Of a stretch of 41,254 nucleotides of DNA, positions 38,656 through 41,254 are shown piece by piece. The notes beneath the pieces were generated by a model. The model did not search any database, was not told the origin of the DNA, and saw nothing but the letters and a program-made list of their open reading frames with translations. A program made the translations under genes and the position numbers. Numbering within the stretch: the first letter of the stretch is position 1; each line of letters starts with the position of its first letter. The stretch is from Pelargonium nanum (lineage: Eukaryota; Streptophyta; Magnoliopsida; Geraniales; Geraniaceae): contig JAYMTF010000283.1 in assembly GCA_036897485.1 (NCBI GenBank), forward strand, positions 1-41,254, read 5' to 3'.

Positions 38656-41254
38656 ATGAGCTCTCCATCTCTATCTTCCATGGAGGCCCTCTCGAGCTCC
38701 GTTTTCCTATCCAGTTTACCTGAGGCACATCCAGTTTTCAATCCCCAAACTTCACTGTTAAAGCTACCCAGTAAGCGAATTGGGTCTCTCAGAATCGGCC
38801 AAGGTTCTCACTTTAATGGGCTTCGAGTTTTGTCTCTTTCGCGTGACGTATCAGGCGCAGGAGAAGAGGACAAGCCATTGAACGATGGGTTTGGCTCAGG
38901 TTCTGAAGAAACCTTCTCTTTGTTTCAGGTAGTTTTATTTTTGTTTCAATTTTGAGGTTGTATTTTAAGGTACTAACTTTTGTTTGATGCCATTTTGTTA
39001 GTAGTTTTTGAAATTTGGAATTGTTTGAGAGGTAAAACATTTGAGATCAATATCACCAATTAATAATGCCACCAATTTTGAGGTTCTAGTTTAAGGTTCT
39101 TTGGAAGTTTAGTGACTTTTGTTTGTTCACATAATGAAAGTAGTTTTTGTAATTTGAAACTCTTAGTGAGCTAAACCATTGGAGATCAATATCGCCAACT
39201 AGCAATGCCTTGGCTTTGTACATATCTTGGGACATTAGCATGTTTGTTGTCTGTTGATTAAAAGGTGTTTTGATGATTAAGATGTTATTTTCAGTTCACC
39301 AATATGTGAACTTGCTCTTGTGGGGTGTTCTCGGATTCTACTTTGCTCTTTAGGTATTCTTAAAGCTTAAGGGTAGAGCTGTCAATTTGTGCGTGCATGC
39401 CGTGATGTTGTCATGTTGAAGGTTGACCATGTGCTTTATGAGCAAACACGAACACGACAAGTTTAATTAAATGGGGCGGTTGACACGATATGACACAATT
39501 AGCACAATAAAACTTAACACGTTTTGCACGGCATGACCAACACGCTTGGGAACACTACAAGTTTAACTAAATGGGGCTGTTGACATGCTATGACACAATT
39601 AGCACAATAAAACCTAACACGTTTTGCACGATAACTATGTTAACTAGTTAGTGTTTTGTTTTGGGGATTAATGTACAGTAATACAATTACAACTGCTAAG
39701 TGTGTGCTGGTCATGTCACACGATTATTTAATCATGCACGCGTGTTTTTGGAGTTCAATACAAACACAACACGACAAAATTAGTGAGCCTGAATACACTT
39801 ATTTTGTGTCGTGTCACCGTCGCGTGTTGAGATTGAATTGCCGGCTCTACTTAAGGGGAACCTTTCAATCAATTTTTCATGAGATCACATTAGTTGTGAC
39901 CTGTGATTGATTATGGTAATGATAGAAAGGATAGGGATTTTTGTTGAAAATGGTCGCTAAACTTTGTTCCAACCTCCAATCTGGTGCCCAAACTGTGATT
40001 TTGTACCCAATTTGGTTGTGGGGGTTAAGTCTGTTGTTAACATCTCCTTCCTCCTATTTACATGCATGTGTGATGTGTAGAACATTTTTTTATGGCCTAG
40101 AAGATTATCAGATGCATGAAATGGCTACTTCAGCTTAGTTGTGATGGCCTTTCTCATGTTCTGAAGGGTAATTCAGATTACAAGCAAAATAGTCAAAAGG
40201 ATGTGGAAGAAAGTTTAAAATCAGAGACTCCACTTTCGGCCTTTCACGGGAGTACTGCTGGAGGGGGAACGAGAGCAGGGCTTTTCAGGACACCAATTTC
40301 AGGTGGAGTGCAAAGTGCAACCTCGGCTCATGGCTTACCCCGACCAGCCTTAGCTGTCCGCAATTTGATGGAGCAGGTAAAGGCCATACTAGTGCTATCA
40401 TTTCTTGTTACATGCCATGCATTATTTTTTCTGAGCTGCGGAGTTCATGTATTCACTTGCTCATTTTGATTTTAGTGAGCTTTTTGATTCCATCTTGCTT
40501 TGAAATGAAGGCCAGGTTTGCTCATTTGTGCACTGTAATGTCTCGGATGCACCATCGGCGAGAAGGATATCCGTTTGGCTCTCTGGTAGATTTTGCACCA
40601 GATTCGATGGGGCGTAAGTCATTGTTCTATTTCTATTTTGTCAGTTTAATTGCACTCTGGTAATTTAAATGTATGTATACAAGTAGAAATGAGCAAAACT
40701 CCGTCATTATGGAAAAGTAGGCTATGACTGTGGATGATATTTCACATTTTGCTCATGTATTGGTGCCATGTGTTCGTGTAGTGATATATTGTTCTTACAT
40801 ATTGTGTTTTATTTGTAGATCCAATATTTTCGTTCTCACCATTGGCCATCCACACAAGGAATTTATTAGCTGACCCAAGATGCACACTTGTTGTTCAGGT
40901 TACTAATTTGATCTTTATCACCCTTGTTATTTCGTTCTGTTCTTGTTTCCATTTGTTGGTTTATTGACAGTTAAGGTTGCATAGATACCTGGATGGAGTG
41001 GCTTATCAAATGCAAGGGTAACTATTTTCGGCGATGTTTATCCACTTCCCGAGGACCAACAGGTGTGTTCCTAACTTCACGAGAATTATATTTGAGAATC
41101 TTTGAGGTATTTCAATTTCTATATAATGTATGAAAAATCCATAGATCATCATATAGTGATACATAAATTAAAACAAGTTAGTCTAACCACTTAAACATGT
41201 ACTCCCTCCGTCCCAAAATGAGTGTTTTGTTTCCATTTTTTGCAAAAATTAAGG
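38656..41254 (+). CDS. PNPOx/HugZ-like split-barrel protein, plastid-targeted type (5' part; runs off the window)
   Basis: Exons 38656-38928, 40134-40376, 40511-40613, 40819-40898 and 40985-41062 are in phase; the rest lies beyond the window. The first about 60 residues are Ser/Leu-rich with few acids, like a chloroplast transit peptide (M at 38680 is an alternative start). The domain begins with GLPRPALAVRNLMEQARFAH, MSRMHHRREGYPFGSLVDFA, PIFSFSPLAIHTRNLLADPR, CTLVVQIPGWSGLSNARVTI and FGDVYPLPED, the N-terminal half of pyridoxamine 5'-phosphate oxidase-related (HugZ-like) split-barrel proteins, which bind flavin or heme. I recall Arabidopsis At3g21140 and At1g51560 as the counterparts. The enzymatic activity is not known to me. 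The exon 2 acceptor (40131-40133) is my choice because it keeps the frame open; intron 1 hosts a hAT element. Confidence 0.85.
39374..39849. mobile_element. Intact non-autonomous hAT element with perfect 8-bp target duplication
   Basis: CTTAAGGG occurs at 39366-39373 and at 39850-39857, immediately outside inverted ends TAGAGCTGTCAATTTG and (reverse complement) TAGAGCCGGCAATTCAAT. An 8-bp duplication with TAGRGNTG-type ends is the hallmark of the hAT superfamily. The 476-base interior has no coding capacity. It holds a 100-bp-period internal duplication: 39451-39530 and 39551-39630 differ at about seven of 80 positions. It sits in intron 1 of the PNPOx-like gene. Confidence 0.92.
41202..41254. 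mobile_element. Left end of a Stowaway MITE (cut by the window edge)
   Basis: A TA dinucleotide (41200-41201) is followed by CTCCCTCCGTCCCAAAATGA, the canonical terminal inverted repeat of plant Stowaway (Tc1/mariner-type) MITEs. The element lies in the intron after exon 5 of the PNPOx-like gene, and its other end is outside the window. Confidence 0.88.

Overview
This is a nuclear genome segment from a flowering plant, almost certainly a eudicot. The genes carry many short GT-AG introns, the DNA between them is AT-rich, every recognisable protein belongs to a land-plant family, and the spaces and introns hold plant-type hAT, SINE, LINE and Stowaway fragments. The species cannot be named from the sequence alone.

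Layout from left to right: (1) 254-1386, a DUF295-family gene (+) whose reading frame breaks where the middle of the domain is missing, so probably a pseudogene. (2) 1387-4090, repeat-rich spacer with a decayed hAT-like copy and a lone 5S rRNA-like sequence followed by a tRNA-derived SINE. (3) 4094-6788, an O-fucosyltransferase-family gene of the MSR type (+, 6 exons, 411 aa). (4) 9236-10811, ribosomal protein L7/uL30 (+, 244 aa), with site II and telo-box promoter motifs and a long leader intron. (5) 11714-15296, cation-diffusion-facilitator transporter of the MTPC4/ZnT9 type (-, 13 exons, 460 aa). (6) 16317-21866, class I alpha-1,2-mannosidase MNS (-, 14 exons, 577 aa). (7) 22252-23770, spacer with a LINE RNase H remnant, a hAT-like MITE and a SINE between long direct repeats. 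(8) 24347-27254, ZIM-like GATA factor ZML with TIFY, CCT and GATA domains (+, 7 coding exons, 299 aa). (9) about 4.2 kb of spacer with G-box and RY motifs, then the single-exon B-box gene BBX32-like (31504-32385, +). (10) 34052-36027, a GT14 glycosyltransferase (-, 4 coding exons, 421 aa) with a degenerate tandem array over its 5' leader and a SINE further upstream. (11) 38656 to the window edge, the 5' half of a plastid-type PNPOx/HugZ-like flavin-binding-fold gene (+).

MSR, MTPC4, MNS, ZML, BBX32 and the PNPOx-like gene are recalled as neighbours in two Arabidopsis blocks (around At1g51560-At1g51630 and At3g21140-At3g21190). The window looks like one unfractionated copy of that ancestral block, with RPL7 and GT14 as extra members. 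The genes do not form one pathway. MNS (N-glycan trimming), MSR (mannan-related) and GT14 (arabinogalactan-type glucuronosylation) all act in the Golgi; ZML and BBX32 are light-related regulators in the families known from Arabidopsis.

I saw no wholly new biological system. The items most worth a second look are the tandem leader-exon-like array of the GT14 gene, the broken DUF295 gene, several mobile elements with their target-site duplications still readable, and the gene order itself. Exon borders were set by eye from GT-AG signals, reading phase and family resemblance.
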